The position numbers and the translations under genes are program-made. Below are positions 1 through 8,995 of a DNA stretch of 64,000 nucleotides, one piece after another. The notes beneath the pieces were generated by a model. The model saw nothing but the letters and a program-made list of their open reading frames with translations, was not told where the DNA came from and ran no database searches. Source of the DNA: Ardenticatenaceae bacterium (GTDB lineage: Bacteria; Chloroflexota; Anaerolineae; Promineifilales; Promineifilaceae); assembly GCA_020634245.1 (NCBI GenBank), contig JACKCC010000009.1:186001-250000 (forward strand). Direction: 5' to 3'. Position 1 is the stretch's first letter. Every line of letters starts with the position of its first letter.

Positions 1-216
1 ATCGCCTACACCACATTTGATGATACACCTATCACTTTAACAACTGCGTCTGGCACAGAGGAATTCGCCATTGGCTACCCGGAACATATCCAGCAGCCGC
101 TCATCCAATCTGTTGTTGATGCGTTGAACGGCCTAAGAACCTGCCACAGCACAGGGAATAGTGCGGCGCGTACCAGTTGGGTGATGGATCAGATGCTGGC
201 TGGTTACAAGTTTTGA
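1..216 (+). CDS. Gfo/Idh/MocA-family oxidoreductase, C-terminal fragment
   Basis: Frame 1 is open from the first base to a TGA at 214-216, giving 71 codons of a protein that begins before the window. The end of the chain, with the stretch PLIQSVVDALNG followed by CHSTGNSAARTSWVMDQ, is the usual last helix region of NAD(P)-dependent sugar or inositol dehydrogenases of the Gfo/Idh/MocA family, where a Ser-Ala-Arg-Thr helix closes the domain. The Rossmann domain and catalytic residues lie outside the window, so the substrate cannot be judged. It runs into a cupin gene 10 bases downstream and probably belongs to the sugar operon that follows. The family call is moderately sure; the specific reaction is unknown. 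Confidence 0.6.
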   Translation: MAYTTFDDTPITLTTASGTEEFAIGYPEHIQQPLIQSVVDALNGLRTCHSTGNSAARTSWVMDQMLAGYKF

Positions 217-226
217 AATTATACGG

Positions 227-661
227 ATGATAAAAATGGATTACGTTTTTGGCACAACCCAGATGAAGCGCTATCGCTTTCCTACGCACATCAACGATTT
301 GGTGATGGATCGTTCTCAGGCCACAGCCAGTGAAGTGTTTGTGGTCGAACTGGCTCCCGGTGAAGCGCCGCCGCTGCACCAACACGACGACACGGAACAG
401 ATTTTTTATATTTTGGAGGGAAACGGCCGTTTAGAAATCGGTCCAGATACCACCCCCTACCCGGTCAAACCCGGAGATGTGGTGCGCATCCCGCCGGCCA
501 CGCTGCACCGCATTCACTGTGTGGGAACGGCCGTGCTGTGTTATTTGGCTGTTGATTGTTTTCCTAACGGCCGTCCCCATGCCGAACCCACCTGGGACCG
601 TCACGTGCAAACCGTTTGCCGTGAACAGGGTTGGGATTACGAGTCCATCGTAAAAGAGTGA
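227..661 (+). CDS. Single-domain cupin protein
   Basis: A 144-residue protein with one cupin barrel. Cupin motif 1 is visible as PPLHQHDDTEQIFYILEG (residues about 49-66) with two histidines and a glutamate position suited to bind a metal. Motif 2 is PGDVVRIPPATLHRIH (about 82-97). It is soluble, with no signal peptide. An internal ATG nine bases downstream (236) is an alternative start; neither has a strong ribosome binding site. Such small cupins in sugar operons are often isomerases, sugar sensors or metal-dependent lyases, but nothing here fixes the reaction. The stop codon is nine bases before nagA, so it is probably cotranscribed with the amino-sugar genes. Confidence 0.8.
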   Translation: MIKMDYVFGTTQMKRYRFPTHINDLVMDRSQATASEVFVVELAPGEAPPLHQHDDTEQIFYILEGNGRLEIGPDTTPYPVKPGDVVRIPPATLHRIHCVGTAVLCYLAVDCFPNGRPHAEPTWDRHVQTVCREQGWDYESIVKE

Positions 662-669
662 AGAAAACG

Positions 670-1845
670 ATGCCAGATAAGAACCGATTTGCATTGGTGA
701 ACGGCCGTATCGTTCTACCAGATCGCGTTGTAATGGGAAAAGCCGTCCTCATTGAAGGTACAATAATTGCCGGGATTGTAGAGGCGGATCTGTTAGGTGA
801 CGATGTGGCGCGGGTGGATGTGAACGGCCGTGTCATCACCCCCGGCCTCATTGACATCCACACCCACGGCGCACTGGGCCACACGTTCAACGAGCCAACC
901 GCCGAAGCCTTTGGCGCCATCACGGCCGAGAATGCCCGGCGCGGCGTGACGGCACTACTGGCTACCACAGCCACCGCTCCCATCCCCGACCTGGCGGCCA
1001 GCCTGGCATTTGCCCGGCAGTGGATGCAAGAAGACCATAACGGCGCGCAGCTTCTAGGCGTACACGTAGAAGGCCCCTACTTTAACGTGGCTCAGGCCGG
1101 TGCTCAAGACCCGGCCAACGTCCGCAATCCTGACGACTGTTCTGTTGATCAACTGCTGGCTTACCATGACGTTATCCGCCAGTTCACCTACGCGCCGGAA
1201 CTACCCGGCGCTGTAGAATTGACCAAACGCTTGGTTGAGTTGGGCATTGTTGCCGCCGCCGGACACAGCTCAGCCAAAGAGGAAGAAGTGGCGGCCGCTA
1301 TTGATACCGGCCTGCACCACATCATCCATATTTGGAGTGCCCAGTCCACAACAGTGCGCGAAGGTCCCTGGCGCAAACCTGGTTTACTCGAGGTTTCGCT
1401 GGTTTACGACAACCTCACCGTGGAGATGATTGCCGACAACAAACATTTACCGTCTACCTTGATGAAGCTGGCTTACAAATGTATCGGCCCGGATCGGCTT
1501 TGTATCATTTCCGATGCGACCAGCGGTGCCGGATTGCCAGACGGATCGCGCTTCCGCATGGGCGGGCTGGAGTATGAAGTGGATGACGGTGTGGGCATGA
1601 TGCTCGACCGCTCGTCTTTTGCCGGTAGTTCAACGCTGCTTAATGAGATGATTCCCATTCTCATTGAGCGTGTCGGCGTTCCTCTGCCGGAAGCGGTACG
1701 CATGGCATCGCTGACCCCGGCCCGTGTGATTGGCGTGGCAGATCGTAAGGGCAGCCTGGAAGCAGGTAAAGATGCCGACATCGCCATTTTTAATGATGAT
1801 TTCACTGCCTGGCGGGTGCTGATAAACGGCCGTTGGGCAACATAA
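670..1845 (+). CDS. nagA: N-acetylglucosamine-6-phosphate deacetylase
   Basis: A 391-residue amidohydrolase that removes acetate from GlcNAc-6-phosphate to give glucosamine-6-phosphate for the NagB reaction encoded next. The metal-binding signature IDIHTHG (about residues 60-66), the glutamate in VHVEGPYFN, the histidine in AAGHSSAKEE, the HIIHIWSA segment and the catalytic aspartate in ISDATSGAG occur in family order. The frame is open upstream to 631, but that start would overlap the cupin gene by 31 bases; ATG at 670 begins the normal MPDKNRFALVNGRI N-terminus and matches the usual family length of about 380. The segment HIWSAQ replaces the HLFNAM of enterobacterial NagA, so related N-acyl amino-sugar phosphates cannot be excluded. 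Confidence 0.9.
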   Translation: MPDKNRFALVNGRIVLPDRVVMGKAVLIEGTIIAGIVEADLLGDDVARVDVNGRVITPGLIDIHTHGALGHTFNEPTAEAFGAITAENARRGVTALLATTATAPIPDLAASLAFARQWMQEDHNGAQLLGVHVEGPYFNVAQAGAQDPANVRNPDDCSVDQLLAYHDVIRQFTYAPELPGAVELTKRLVELGIVAAAGHSSAKEEEVAAAIDTGLHHIIHIWSAQSTTVREGPWRKPGLLEVSLVYDNLTVEMIADNKHLPSTLMKLAYKCIGPDRLCIISDATSGAGLPDGSRFRMGGLEYEVDDGVGMMLDRSSFAGSSTLLNEMIPILIERVGVPLPEAVRMASLTPARVIGVADRKGSLEAGKDADIAIFNDDFTAWRVLINGRWAT

Positions 1846-1878
1846 ACCAACCTCCCGGAGGTTTAAGAGGAGACTGTT

Positions 1879-2664
1879 TTGACTGAACAAGCATTATTGG
1901 AAACGAAAGTAGATTTACTCCCCGTCAGCATTTACCCAACAAATGATGCAATGGGGCATGCGGCGGCGCAAGCAGCGGCCCAAATCATCCAGCAAGCCAT
2001 CGCCGAAAAAGGGCAGGCCAGCATTATTATTGCTACCGGCAATTCACAATTAACCTTTTTAGAAGCATTGCGCGAAATCAAGGACATTGAGTGGGCCAAC
2101 GTGGCAATATTCCATATGGATGAGTACGTGGGATTAGAACCTGGCCATACGGCCAGCTTCCCCGCCTTTTTGCAACGTCATTTGCTCGACCACATTCCCG
2201 CGCCTGCTGCATTCCATCCGGTTATTGCCCGCGAAGGGCATCTGGAAACCGACTGCGCCGAGTACGCTCGCCTATTACGCACCCATCCGGTCGATTTTTG
2301 CGCGATGGGTATTGGCGAAAACGGCCATCTGGCATTTAACGACCCACCATTTGCTGAATTTGACGATCCAGTTTGGGTAAAGGTCATCCGGCTAGATGAG
2401 ATGTCGCGGCAACAGCAGGTGGGCGAAGGACATTTTGGCGGCCTGGATGAGGTGCCTACACACGCTATCACGCTTACTATTCCCGCACTTTTGGCGGCAA
2501 AACGAGTGTTTTGCATTGTACCTGAAGCGCGGAAGGCGAACGCGGTTTATGACACCATAAACGGCCCGATCACCGAAGCCTGTCCCGCTTCGATTATGCG
2601 GCAAAAACCGCACGTTCATCTCTATTTGGACGCAGAGGCAGCGGCAAAAGCATATCCGGCATGA
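1879..2664 (+). CDS. nagB: Glucosamine-6-phosphate deaminase
   Basis: A 261-residue protein of the NagB/6-phosphogluconolactonase fold that converts glucosamine-6-phosphate to fructose-6-phosphate and ammonia. Seen are the phosphate-binding start IIATGNSQLTFLEAL, the active-site HMDEYVGLEPGHTASF with its catalytic aspartate, and GIGENGHLAFNDPP, which supplies the catalytic histidine and ring-opening residues. The start is a TTG (MTEQALLE) preceded by a good purine-rich site AAGAGGAG at 1865-1872; no ATG fits as well. The C-terminus overlaps the next gene in an ATGATG arrangement, a sign of translational coupling. Together with nagA it forms a complete route from GlcNAc-6-P to glycolysis. Confidence 0.9.
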   Translation: MTEQALLETKVDLLPVSIYPTNDAMGHAAAQAAAQIIQQAIAEKGQASIIIATGNSQLTFLEALREIKDIEWANVAIFHMDEYVGLEPGHTASFPAFLQRHLLDHIPAPAAFHPVIAREGHLETDCAEYARLLRTHPVDFCAMGIGENGHLAFNDPPFAEFDDPVWVKVIRLDEMSRQQQVGEGHFGGLDEVPTHAITLTIPALLAAKRVFCIVPEARKANAVYDTINGPITEACPASIMRQKPHVHLYLDAEAAAKAYPA

Positions 2665-3815
2665 TGAATTCGCGCGAACGATTATTAACTGCTCTTGATC
2701 ACCGGGAAGCGGATCGCATCCCGTTTGACCTGGGCAGCATTCAGGTGTCAGGGATTCACGAGATTGCCTATAGGAATCTGAGACGAGCGTTAGGATTGCC
2801 GGAAACGGCCGTTACCCTCTGTGACACCATCCAACAATTAGCCCTCGTTGAAGACGACCTGGTTGAGCGGCTAGGAATTGATACGCGCGGTCTTTATCCA
2901 CTCAACAGCCACAATTGGGGCATCGTCGAAGAAGATATGGGCGACTATTGGGCTTATCATGACGAGTGGGGCATCACCCATCATCGTCCCAAAGAAAATG
3001 GCTTCTACTACAGCATTGTTGACGTTCCTCTGCCCAAATATGATATTACTGCCGAAGACCTGGCCCAGCTTTCCTGGCCTGATATGGGCGCAAAATGGCG
3101 GGTAGACGGATTGCGCCAACAGGCAGAGCAGTTTCGGGCAGCGGGCTATGCTGTCGTTCTCAAGGATGCGTTTGCCGGTATCTTTGAATTTGCCCAGCGC
3201 ATTGTCGGCATGGAAAACCTGTTGTTGATGATGAGTCTTGATGAAGCGGCGGCCGGCCTTCTGTTTGATAAGATGCTGGAGCTAAAACTGGCTTATTGGC
3301 AAACTGCTTTGACAGAATTGGGCGACCTGGTTGACGTGGTCACTTACGCCGACGATTATGGCACGCAAGTTTCGCAGTTAATTTCACCCGCTATGTTCCG
3401 GCAACAGATCAAGCCGCGCGTACGGCAGGTATTGGCGCTGCAAGCAAAACTGGCTCCCCACGCCAGGCGGCTGTTCCATTCGGATGGCAATGTACGCCCG
3501 CTCATTCCCGATTTTATCGAGATAGGTGTGGATATTTTGAACCCGGTGCAGGGAACGGCCGTAAACATGAACCCACTTGACCTCAAACGTGAATACGGCC
3601 GTGAATTGGTCTTTTGGGGCGGCGGCGTCGATACGCAAGGCATCCTGCCCAACGGCACGCCGCAAGAAGTCAAAGATGACGTACGTCGCAACATCGACGC
3701 CCTGGCTCCCGGCGGTGGCTACGTGTTCAACACCGTTCACAACATCCAGGCCGACGTGCCGCCCGAAAACATCATCGCCATGTGGCAGGCGCTCCAGGAA
3801 TATGGTGTTTATTAG
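2661..3815 (+). CDS. UroD/methyltransferase-fold family protein 1
   Basis: A 384-residue member of the uroporphyrinogen decarboxylase (URO-D) superfamily, which also holds the corrinoid methyltransferases MtaA/MtbA/CmuA. The N-terminus MNSRERLLTALDHREADRIPFDLGS is the family's hallmark opening. The C-terminal half carries HSDGNVRPLI, then GVDILNPVQ, FWGGGVDTQ and the end motif DVPPENIIAMWQAL. HSDGN replaces the HxCG zinc-binding motif of known methyltransferases, so metal-dependent methyl transfer is not established. It overlaps nagB by four bases and is followed at once by two further paralogues, so all belong to the amino-sugar/uronate transcript. The biochemical role is unknown; heme synthesis is unlikely given the context. 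Confidence 0.75.
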   Translation: MMNSRERLLTALDHREADRIPFDLGSIQVSGIHEIAYRNLRRALGLPETAVTLCDTIQQLALVEDDLVERLGIDTRGLYPLNSHNWGIVEEDMGDYWAYHDEWGITHHRPKENGFYYSIVDVPLPKYDITAEDLAQLSWPDMGAKWRVDGLRQQAEQFRAAGYAVVLKDAFAGIFEFAQRIVGMENLLLMMSLDEAAAGLLFDKMLELKLAYWQTALTELGDLVDVVTYADDYGTQVSQLISPAMFRQQIKPRVRQVLALQAKLAPHARRLFHSDGNVRPLIPDFIEIGVDILNPVQGTAVNMNPLDLKREYGRELVFWGGGVDTQGILPNGTPQEVKDDVRRNIDALAPGGGYVFNTVHNIQADVPPENIIAMWQALQEYGVY

Positions 3816-3824
3816 GACGGCTTT

Positions 3825-4895
3825 ATGAGTGGTGTAACAGCCGATCAATTCATCCCCATCGAACTGGTTTTTAACCCCAACTGGTGGTATCAGACCGCCG
3901 GTATTTCATTCGATGAATCCTTTTATTTTGATCCGGCCACCCGCATCCAAAACGACGTCGTCATGCGGCGGACTTTGTATGAACGATTTGGCGAATTGGG
4001 AATGGGCGAACCAAACCCACAGCCCCGGCCCATCATCGGTTCACAGCATGTGGCCGGTGGTTTCGTCATTCCGGCACTGCTAGGCGCAGAAATCTTGTTT
4101 GCCAAAGACGCTGCTCCCCAGCCATTACCTATGGAATTGAGCATCGAACAGATTGACGCCATGCAAAAACCTGATTTCCATAAAACCTGGCCGATGAACG
4201 AATTCATCCAACAAATGGATGCGCTGGAAGCGGAATGGGGGTATGTGGTCGGCGGCATGAACACGGACGGCTTATTGAATGCCGCCTACCACCTCTACGG
4301 CCAACAATTATTTGTTGATTTTTATGAGACACCAGACCGTGTACGGCGACTGCTGGACATGATTGGCGAACTAATTGTGGATGTGGCGCTTTATTTGCGT
4401 GAACGCACAGGCGACTGTTCAATTGCCGTCAATCGGATGGTCGAACACATCGATCCGATGCTGTTTTTCCATGCCAACTGCTCGGTGCAGATGATCTCAC
4501 CCCAAAGTTACCGCGATATTCATCTGGCAGCGGAGCAGAAAATGGCGGCGCGCATTCAGCCTTACGGCATTCATCACTGCGGCGACAACTTGCACAAGAT
4601 TGCGCCGGTTTATGCGGAGCTGCCGTTGACGATGGTGGATGTTGGCTGGGGGTCAGATGTAACGGCCGTTCGCCAAACCCTCCCCAACGTGTTCCTCAAT
4701 CTACGACTGAGTCCCGTGCGAATGCTGCAAGCCACGCCGCAAGAAATCGCTACCGATACCAAAAATCTGCTTAAAGCGGCTGGGCCTTTGGAAAATGCGG
4801 GCGTTTGCTGCATCAATATGGATTACGGAACCCCTGATGAAAACATCTTCGCCATGGCCGAAGTAGTAAACAAATATCGAAAATATGGTGGTTAA
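3825..4895 (+). CDS. UroD/methyltransferase-fold family protein 2
   Basis: A 356-residue URO-D superfamily paralogue, divergent from its neighbours. It lacks the usual N-terminal MNxRERLL motif and starts with SGVTADQFIPIELVFNPNWWYQ. The core has YGIHHCGDNLHKIAPVY (about residues 245-261), an HxCG arrangement compatible with zinc binding as in corrinoid/thiol methyltransferases, and near the end GVCCINMDYGTPDENIFAMAEVV with a further cysteine pair. Of the three tandem paralogues it is therefore the one that most resembles a metal-dependent methyltransferase. The start at 3825 has an AGGACGG site just upstream, and the stop TAA touches the ATG of the third paralogue. The substrate is unknown. 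Confidence 0.7.
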   Translation: MSGVTADQFIPIELVFNPNWWYQTAGISFDESFYFDPATRIQNDVVMRRTLYERFGELGMGEPNPQPRPIIGSQHVAGGFVIPALLGAEILFAKDAAPQPLPMELSIEQIDAMQKPDFHKTWPMNEFIQQMDALEAEWGYVVGGMNTDGLLNAAYHLYGQQLFVDFYETPDRVRRLLDMIGELIVDVALYLRERTGDCSIAVNRMVEHIDPMLFFHANCSVQMISPQSYRDIHLAAEQKMAARIQPYGIHHCGDNLHKIAPVYAELPLTMVDVGWGSDVTAVRQTLPNVFLNLRLSPVRMLQATPQEIATDTKNLLKAAGPLENAGVCCINMDYGTPDENIFAMAEVVNKYRKYGG

Positions 4896-6023
4896 ATGAT
4901 GACAACACCCTGGAATCGTTTCAAACAAGCTGCTCGTCTGGACGAGCCGGATCAAGTCCCCGTTGCCCTCATCGTCGATAGTCCCTGGCTCCCCGGCTAT
5001 GCCGGCATTGATACCCGCGACTATTTTTTATTTCCCGACAAGTGGCTGCAAATCAACCTTGATTTATTAGACCGCTTTCCAGACGTGGTCTGGATTCCCG
5101 GTTTTTGGATAGAGTACGGGATGGCCGCCATGCCGTCATCATTTGGCGTGCGCATTCACTTTCATCCTAACTATCCTCCTTCTTTGGAACCGGTAACAAC
5201 CGACATCAATCATTGGGCCAACGCGCCGCTGCCTGATGTGCATGAAGATGGGTTTATGCCATTGGCGCTGCGCCTGTACGAGCACACCGAAGCCCGGTTA
5301 CAAGCCCAAGGATTAGGCATCAAAATGGTCGCGTCACGCGGCCCCATGGTCACTGCTGGCTGGCTTATGGGGGTTGGCGATTTGATGATGAGCCTCATCA
5401 TGAACCCGGCCGAGATTCATCGTTTTCTCGACAAAATCACGACGACGATTATCCGCTGGCTGCACGCCCAACTGGACACACTGACTGCCCCTGAAGGCAT
5501 CCTGCTCCTGGATGATGTCGTCGGTATGATTTCCGTGGAGCACTATTCCGAGTTCGCCGCCCCCTATTTACGCCGAATTTTTGACGAATTTGAAGGGCTG
5601 GTGCGCATTTATCACAATGACACACCTTGCCCCCACCTGTACGGTGCGCTGGCTGATGCAAATTTTGATGTCTTCAATTTTTCTCATACAGCCGATATTG
5701 CCGAAACGAAAGCCAAAATGGGGCATCGCGTGGCTCTAATGGGGAATGTAGCGCCCCTGGACATGGGGGCGCGGGGCACGCCGCAAGCGGTTGAGGCTGC
5801 GGCGACAGCTTGCCTGGACAAAGCAGCGCCAGGCGGCGGCATGATTTTGTCCTTTGGCGGCGGCGTTTCACCCGATACGCCGGCCGAAAATATTGATGCG
5901 ATGCTGCGGGCTGCCCGCAATTGGCAGCCGCCGGCAAATTCAAAACCAATCAGTTTAGAATCTGAAAAGGCACAGCCGAAACAAGAAAATTCACGGCGCA
6001 CGAGGCGAAGAAGGTCAAGATAA
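4896..6023 (+). CDS. UroD/methyltransferase-fold family protein 3 with basic C-terminal tail
   Basis: A 375-residue third URO-D superfamily member, starting directly after the previous stop. The opening TPWNRFKQAARLDEPDQVPVA is the family's N-terminal motif, and the central barrel carries RIYHNDTPCPHLYG (HND in place of HxCG), HRVALMGNVAPLD and the terminal SPDTPAENIDAMLRAAR. About 30 residues follow the normal domain end and finish in an arginine-rich stretch (SRRTRRRRSR) that could bind nucleic acid or a partner, or be disordered. Three non-identical paralogues in a row suggest different subunits or successive reactions, not gene amplification. The transcript ends with the strong hairpin at 6043-6077. 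Confidence 0.7.
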   Translation: MMTTPWNRFKQAARLDEPDQVPVALIVDSPWLPGYAGIDTRDYFLFPDKWLQINLDLLDRFPDVVWIPGFWIEYGMAAMPSSFGVRIHFHPNYPPSLEPVTTDINHWANAPLPDVHEDGFMPLALRLYEHTEARLQAQGLGIKMVASRGPMVTAGWLMGVGDLMMSLIMNPAEIHRFLDKITTTIIRWLHAQLDTLTAPEGILLLDDVVGMISVEHYSEFAAPYLRRIFDEFEGLVRIYHNDTPCPHLYGALADANFDVFNFSHTADIAETKAKMGHRVALMGNVAPLDMGARGTPQAVEAAATACLDKAAPGGGMILSFGGGVSPDTPAENIDAMLRAARNWQPPANSKPISLESEKAQPKQENSRRTRRRRSR

Positions 6024-6042
6024 CCTTTTTTGTTTCGCCGGG

Positions 6043-6077
6043 AAGACCCTAAGGGTTTAAAAAACCCTTAGGGTCTT
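6043..6077 (+). terminator. Strong perfect hairpin, also present at 61560
   Basis: The arms GACCCTAAGGGTTT (6045-6058) and its exact complement (6062-6075) flank a three-base loop, and pairing extends two more bases outward to give 16 pairs. A short T run follows. The position, just after the third UroD-like gene and before uxaC, suits a terminator or attenuating stem. A nearly identical palindrome occurs 55 kb away after allE, so this is a dispersed element. Confidence 0.6.
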
Positions 6078-6096
6078 TAACACAGGAATTTTGAGA

Positions 6097-7512
6097 ATGA
6101 ACACTTACCAATCTTCACCCGACCGTTATTTTGACCCCGATCCAGCGCAGCGCAAGGCGGCGCTGACGCTGTACGAATCTATCGCTGATTTGCCGCTGAT
6201 ATGCCCGCATGGGCATGTCGACCCGCGACTGTTTGCTGATCCCGACTACACCTTTGGCTCGCCGGTAGAACTTCTCATTATCCCCGACCATTACATTTTC
6301 CGGATGCTCTACTCACAAGGAATACCGCTGGAAAAGTTGGGAATCCCCCGTGCCGATGGCAGCGAAACGGAGACCGATCATCGCCAAATCTGGCAGATTT
6401 TTGCCGACCATTTTTACTTGTTTAGCGGCACGCCGTCGGGAACGTGGTTTATGGATGAACTGTATTCCGTGTTTGGCATTACGGAGAAGTTGACCGGCAC
6501 GAATGCGCAAGCCATTTACGACCAAATTGACGACAAGCTGCGTTCGCCGGCATTCAGGCCGCGGGCGCTGTTTGACCGGTTTGGAATTGAAACACTGACG
6601 ACAACGGATGCGGCGACGGATTCGTTGGCTCATCATCAGGCGATAAAGGATTCGGGGTGGCACGGCCGTATCCTGCCCACCTTCCGCCCCGATGCCGTTG
6701 TGAACCTGGACACCCCCAATTGGCGCAGCGAGATCGACAAATTAAGCGCTGTTTCCGGCATGGATGTGACCAATTATACTGCTTTCGTGCAGGCGCTGGA
6801 AAACCGGCGCGCCTTTTTTAAGCAAATGGGAGCCACGGCCACTGACCATGCTGCTTTAACCGCATACACCAATCGCCTGAGCGATGCCGAGGCGGATGCC
6901 ATCTTCCAATGCGCCCTAAAAGGGGACGCCGCGGCCGAGGATGCTGCCCGGTTTACCGGCCACATGCTCATGGAAATGGCCCGGATGAGTATCGAAGATG
7001 GTCTGGTGATGCAGCTTCACGTCGGCTCTTTCCGCAACCACAACCCGGCGATTTTTGAGAAGTTTGGCAAGGATATGGGCGCTGACATTCCACTGGTGAC
7101 AGAGTTTACAGAGGCGATACGGCCGTTACTCACCGCGTACGGCAACCATCCCGAATACAATCTCATCCTATTCAACTTAGATGAAACGACCTATGCCCGT
7201 GAACTGGCCCCGCTGGCCGGCCATTATCCGGCCGTCAAACTGGGGCCGCCCTGGTGGTTCCACGACAGCATAAACGGCATTCGCCGCTACTTTGATCAGG
7301 TGATGGAGACGGCCGGATTGTATAACACGGCCGGTTTCAACGACGACACCCGCGCCTATCTTTCCATTCCCGCCCGGCACGATGTCTGGCGGCGGGCCAG
7401 CGCCGATTGGGTCGCTGGTCTGTTGGTGCGCGGCATTGTCGACGAAACCGACGCGCAGGAAATGATGCGAGCGTTGGCGTATGATTTGGCAAAACGAGCT
7501 TATAAACTTTGA
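6097..7512 (+). CDS. uxaC: Glucuronate/galacturonate isomerase
   Basis: A 471-residue uronate isomerase that interconverts D-glucuronate with D-fructuronate and D-galacturonate with D-tagaturonate, the entry step of hexuronate catabolism. The sequence opens with the family's metal-site motif LICPHGHVDPRLFADPDY, followed by SPVELLIIPDHYIFRMLYSQG, and later shows GLVMQLHVGSFRNHNP and the C-terminal SADWVAGLLVRGIVDE with the conserved tryptophan-rich helix. The length matches the family. A TTG at 6091 could add two residues, but ATG 6097 lies eight bases after AGGAA and is preferred. The downstream order uxaE, SDR reductase, LarA-like protein, gluconate kinase supports the role. Confidence 0.9.
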   Translation: MNTYQSSPDRYFDPDPAQRKAALTLYESIADLPLICPHGHVDPRLFADPDYTFGSPVELLIIPDHYIFRMLYSQGIPLEKLGIPRADGSETETDHRQIWQIFADHFYLFSGTPSGTWFMDELYSVFGITEKLTGTNAQAIYDQIDDKLRSPAFRPRALFDRFGIETLTTTDAATDSLAHHQAIKDSGWHGRILPTFRPDAVVNLDTPNWRSEIDKLSAVSGMDVTNYTAFVQALENRRAFFKQMGATATDHAALTAYTNRLSDAEADAIFQCALKGDAAAEDAARFTGHMLMEMARMSIEDGLVMQLHVGSFRNHNPAIFEKFGKDMGADIPLVTEFTEAIRPLLTAYGNHPEYNLILFNLDETTYARELAPLAGHYPAVKLGPPWWFHDSINGIRRYFDQVMETAGLYNTAGFNDDTRAYLSIPARHDVWRRASADWVAGLLVRGIVDETDAQEMMRALAYDLAKRAYKL

Positions 7513-7521
7513 GAATAAACA

Positions 7522-8967
7522 ATGACACAAATTTCATTTTCACAAGGGACAATCTACCCTGATTCAATCACACATCACAATAACACAACTTATGCTCTAA
7601 CAAAATTAGCCGCCAGCGGCGAAAAGCGGTTGCTCATTCAAGGGAATACGAGTGAATTTGTGGGAAAGGTAGTGAATGATATGTTGGTGTGTAAGTTAAC
7701 GGCCGTAAACGCCGCCACCTTACGCACTCGATTGCCCTGGCTCAACCCGGTTCCACTGGGAAGACAAACCTCCTTTGGTTTCGGTGATCGATTGGGAATA
7801 GCTACGCCCGGACACATTGCCTCGCTGCGTGCCGCCATTCAAGGCAAACCTATTGCGCCCATCTTTGCCCAGCAGTCGGTACGCGAAAACACACGTACGG
7901 GACGCACGCCGCAAGGGGTGTTGGATGATGCGATGTGGGGCGTTTTTCAGGAAGGGTGGCGCGATTTGTGGGGAGCCGATGCCGATCATGTCAAGGAAGT
8001 GGCCGATTTAGACCCATTTGTGGCCGCCGGTTACACGTTTTACACAATTGATCCCAGCGATTACGTGGACAATGAGGCCCAAACGGATGATGCAGCCACA
8101 CTGCGACAAAGGGCGCAACGACTGCCCTGGGAGCGATTGGGCACGACTTATGCAGCAATGTTTGCGCAGTATTGCAGTGAACCACTCCAGGCAGGCGAGT
8201 TAATGCTGGACTTCGATGAAACCATCTTCTTGCGGGCGCTGGTGAAATATGGGCGGGCGATTGGGCATACGGCCGTTATCGCTCAATCCCTCAACGAACA
8301 AATGGCCGGACAGGTATACGATTTAGAGATGTCGGTAGACGAAACCGATACGCCAACCTCTATTCATGAGCATTATTTCATCGCTAACGAATTAATTCGA
8401 CGTAATATTCCCATCGTCAGCCTGGCGCCACGTTTTGTGGGCAAATTCCAAAAAGGGGTGGATTATATGGGCGACATCGCCCAATTTGAAACTGAACTGG
8501 TGAAGCACGTTGCCATCCTGCATCATTTTGACCGTTATAAATTGAGCATCCACACCGGCTCAGACAAATTTAGCATTTATGGCATTATCAATAAGCAGGC
8601 GCAAGGATACGTCCACGTAAAAACGGCCGGGACGAGTCACCTGGAAATTTTGCGCGTCGTCGCGGTGCATAACCCACCGTTTTTTCGCCGGATACTGGAT
8701 TTGGCTCACGGCCGTTTCCAAACGGACCGCAAGACGTATTACATTGACTGCCAGCCCGAAAAAGTACCTTTTGGCCGGCAGCTTGCCGACGCCCAGATGC
8801 CGGCCTTGCTGGAAGATTTTAATGCCCGGCAGCTGCTGCACGTTACCTTCGGCTCCATTTTGGATGTGTATGGCAGCGAATTGCACGCTTTTGCAGCCGC
8901 GCACGAAGCCGATTATCGAGCCGGATTGGAACGACATTTTGCCCGGCATTTACGGCCGTTTAGTTAA
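7522..8967 (+). CDS. uxaE: Tagaturonate epimerase
   Basis: A 481-residue protein that matches the UxaE family, which converts D-tagaturonate to D-fructuronate and so joins galacturonate catabolism to the glucuronate branch. Family-typical stretches include the central HEHYFIANELIRRNIPIVSLAPRF, the GVDYMGD element and HTGSDKFSIYGII, where histidine and aspartate are likely metal/substrate ligands. The protein begins nine bases after uxaC, and the next gene is an SDR reductase that would act on its product, an order that makes biochemical sense. A weak purine-rich region precedes the ATG, so coupled translation is likely. No signal peptide or membrane segment is seen. Confidence 0.85.
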   Translation: MTQISFSQGTIYPDSITHHNNTTYALTKLAASGEKRLLIQGNTSEFVGKVVNDMLVCKLTAVNAATLRTRLPWLNPVPLGRQTSFGFGDRLGIATPGHIASLRAAIQGKPIAPIFAQQSVRENTRTGRTPQGVLDDAMWGVFQEGWRDLWGADADHVKEVADLDPFVAAGYTFYTIDPSDYVDNEAQTDDAATLRQRAQRLPWERLGTTYAAMFAQYCSEPLQAGELMLDFDETIFLRALVKYGRAIGHTAVIAQSLNEQMAGQVYDLEMSVDETDTPTSIHEHYFIANELIRRNIPIVSLAPRFVGKFQKGVDYMGDIAQFETELVKHVAILHHFDRYKLSIHTGSDKFSIYGIINKQAQGYVHVKTAGTSHLEILRVVAVHNPPFFRRILDLAHGRFQTDRKTYYIDCQPEKVPFGRQLADAQMPALLEDFNARQLLHVTFGSILDVYGSELHAFAAAHEADYRAGLERHFARHLRPFS

Positions 8968-8995
8968 ATGTTAAAAAGCCAGCATCGAGAGAGAA

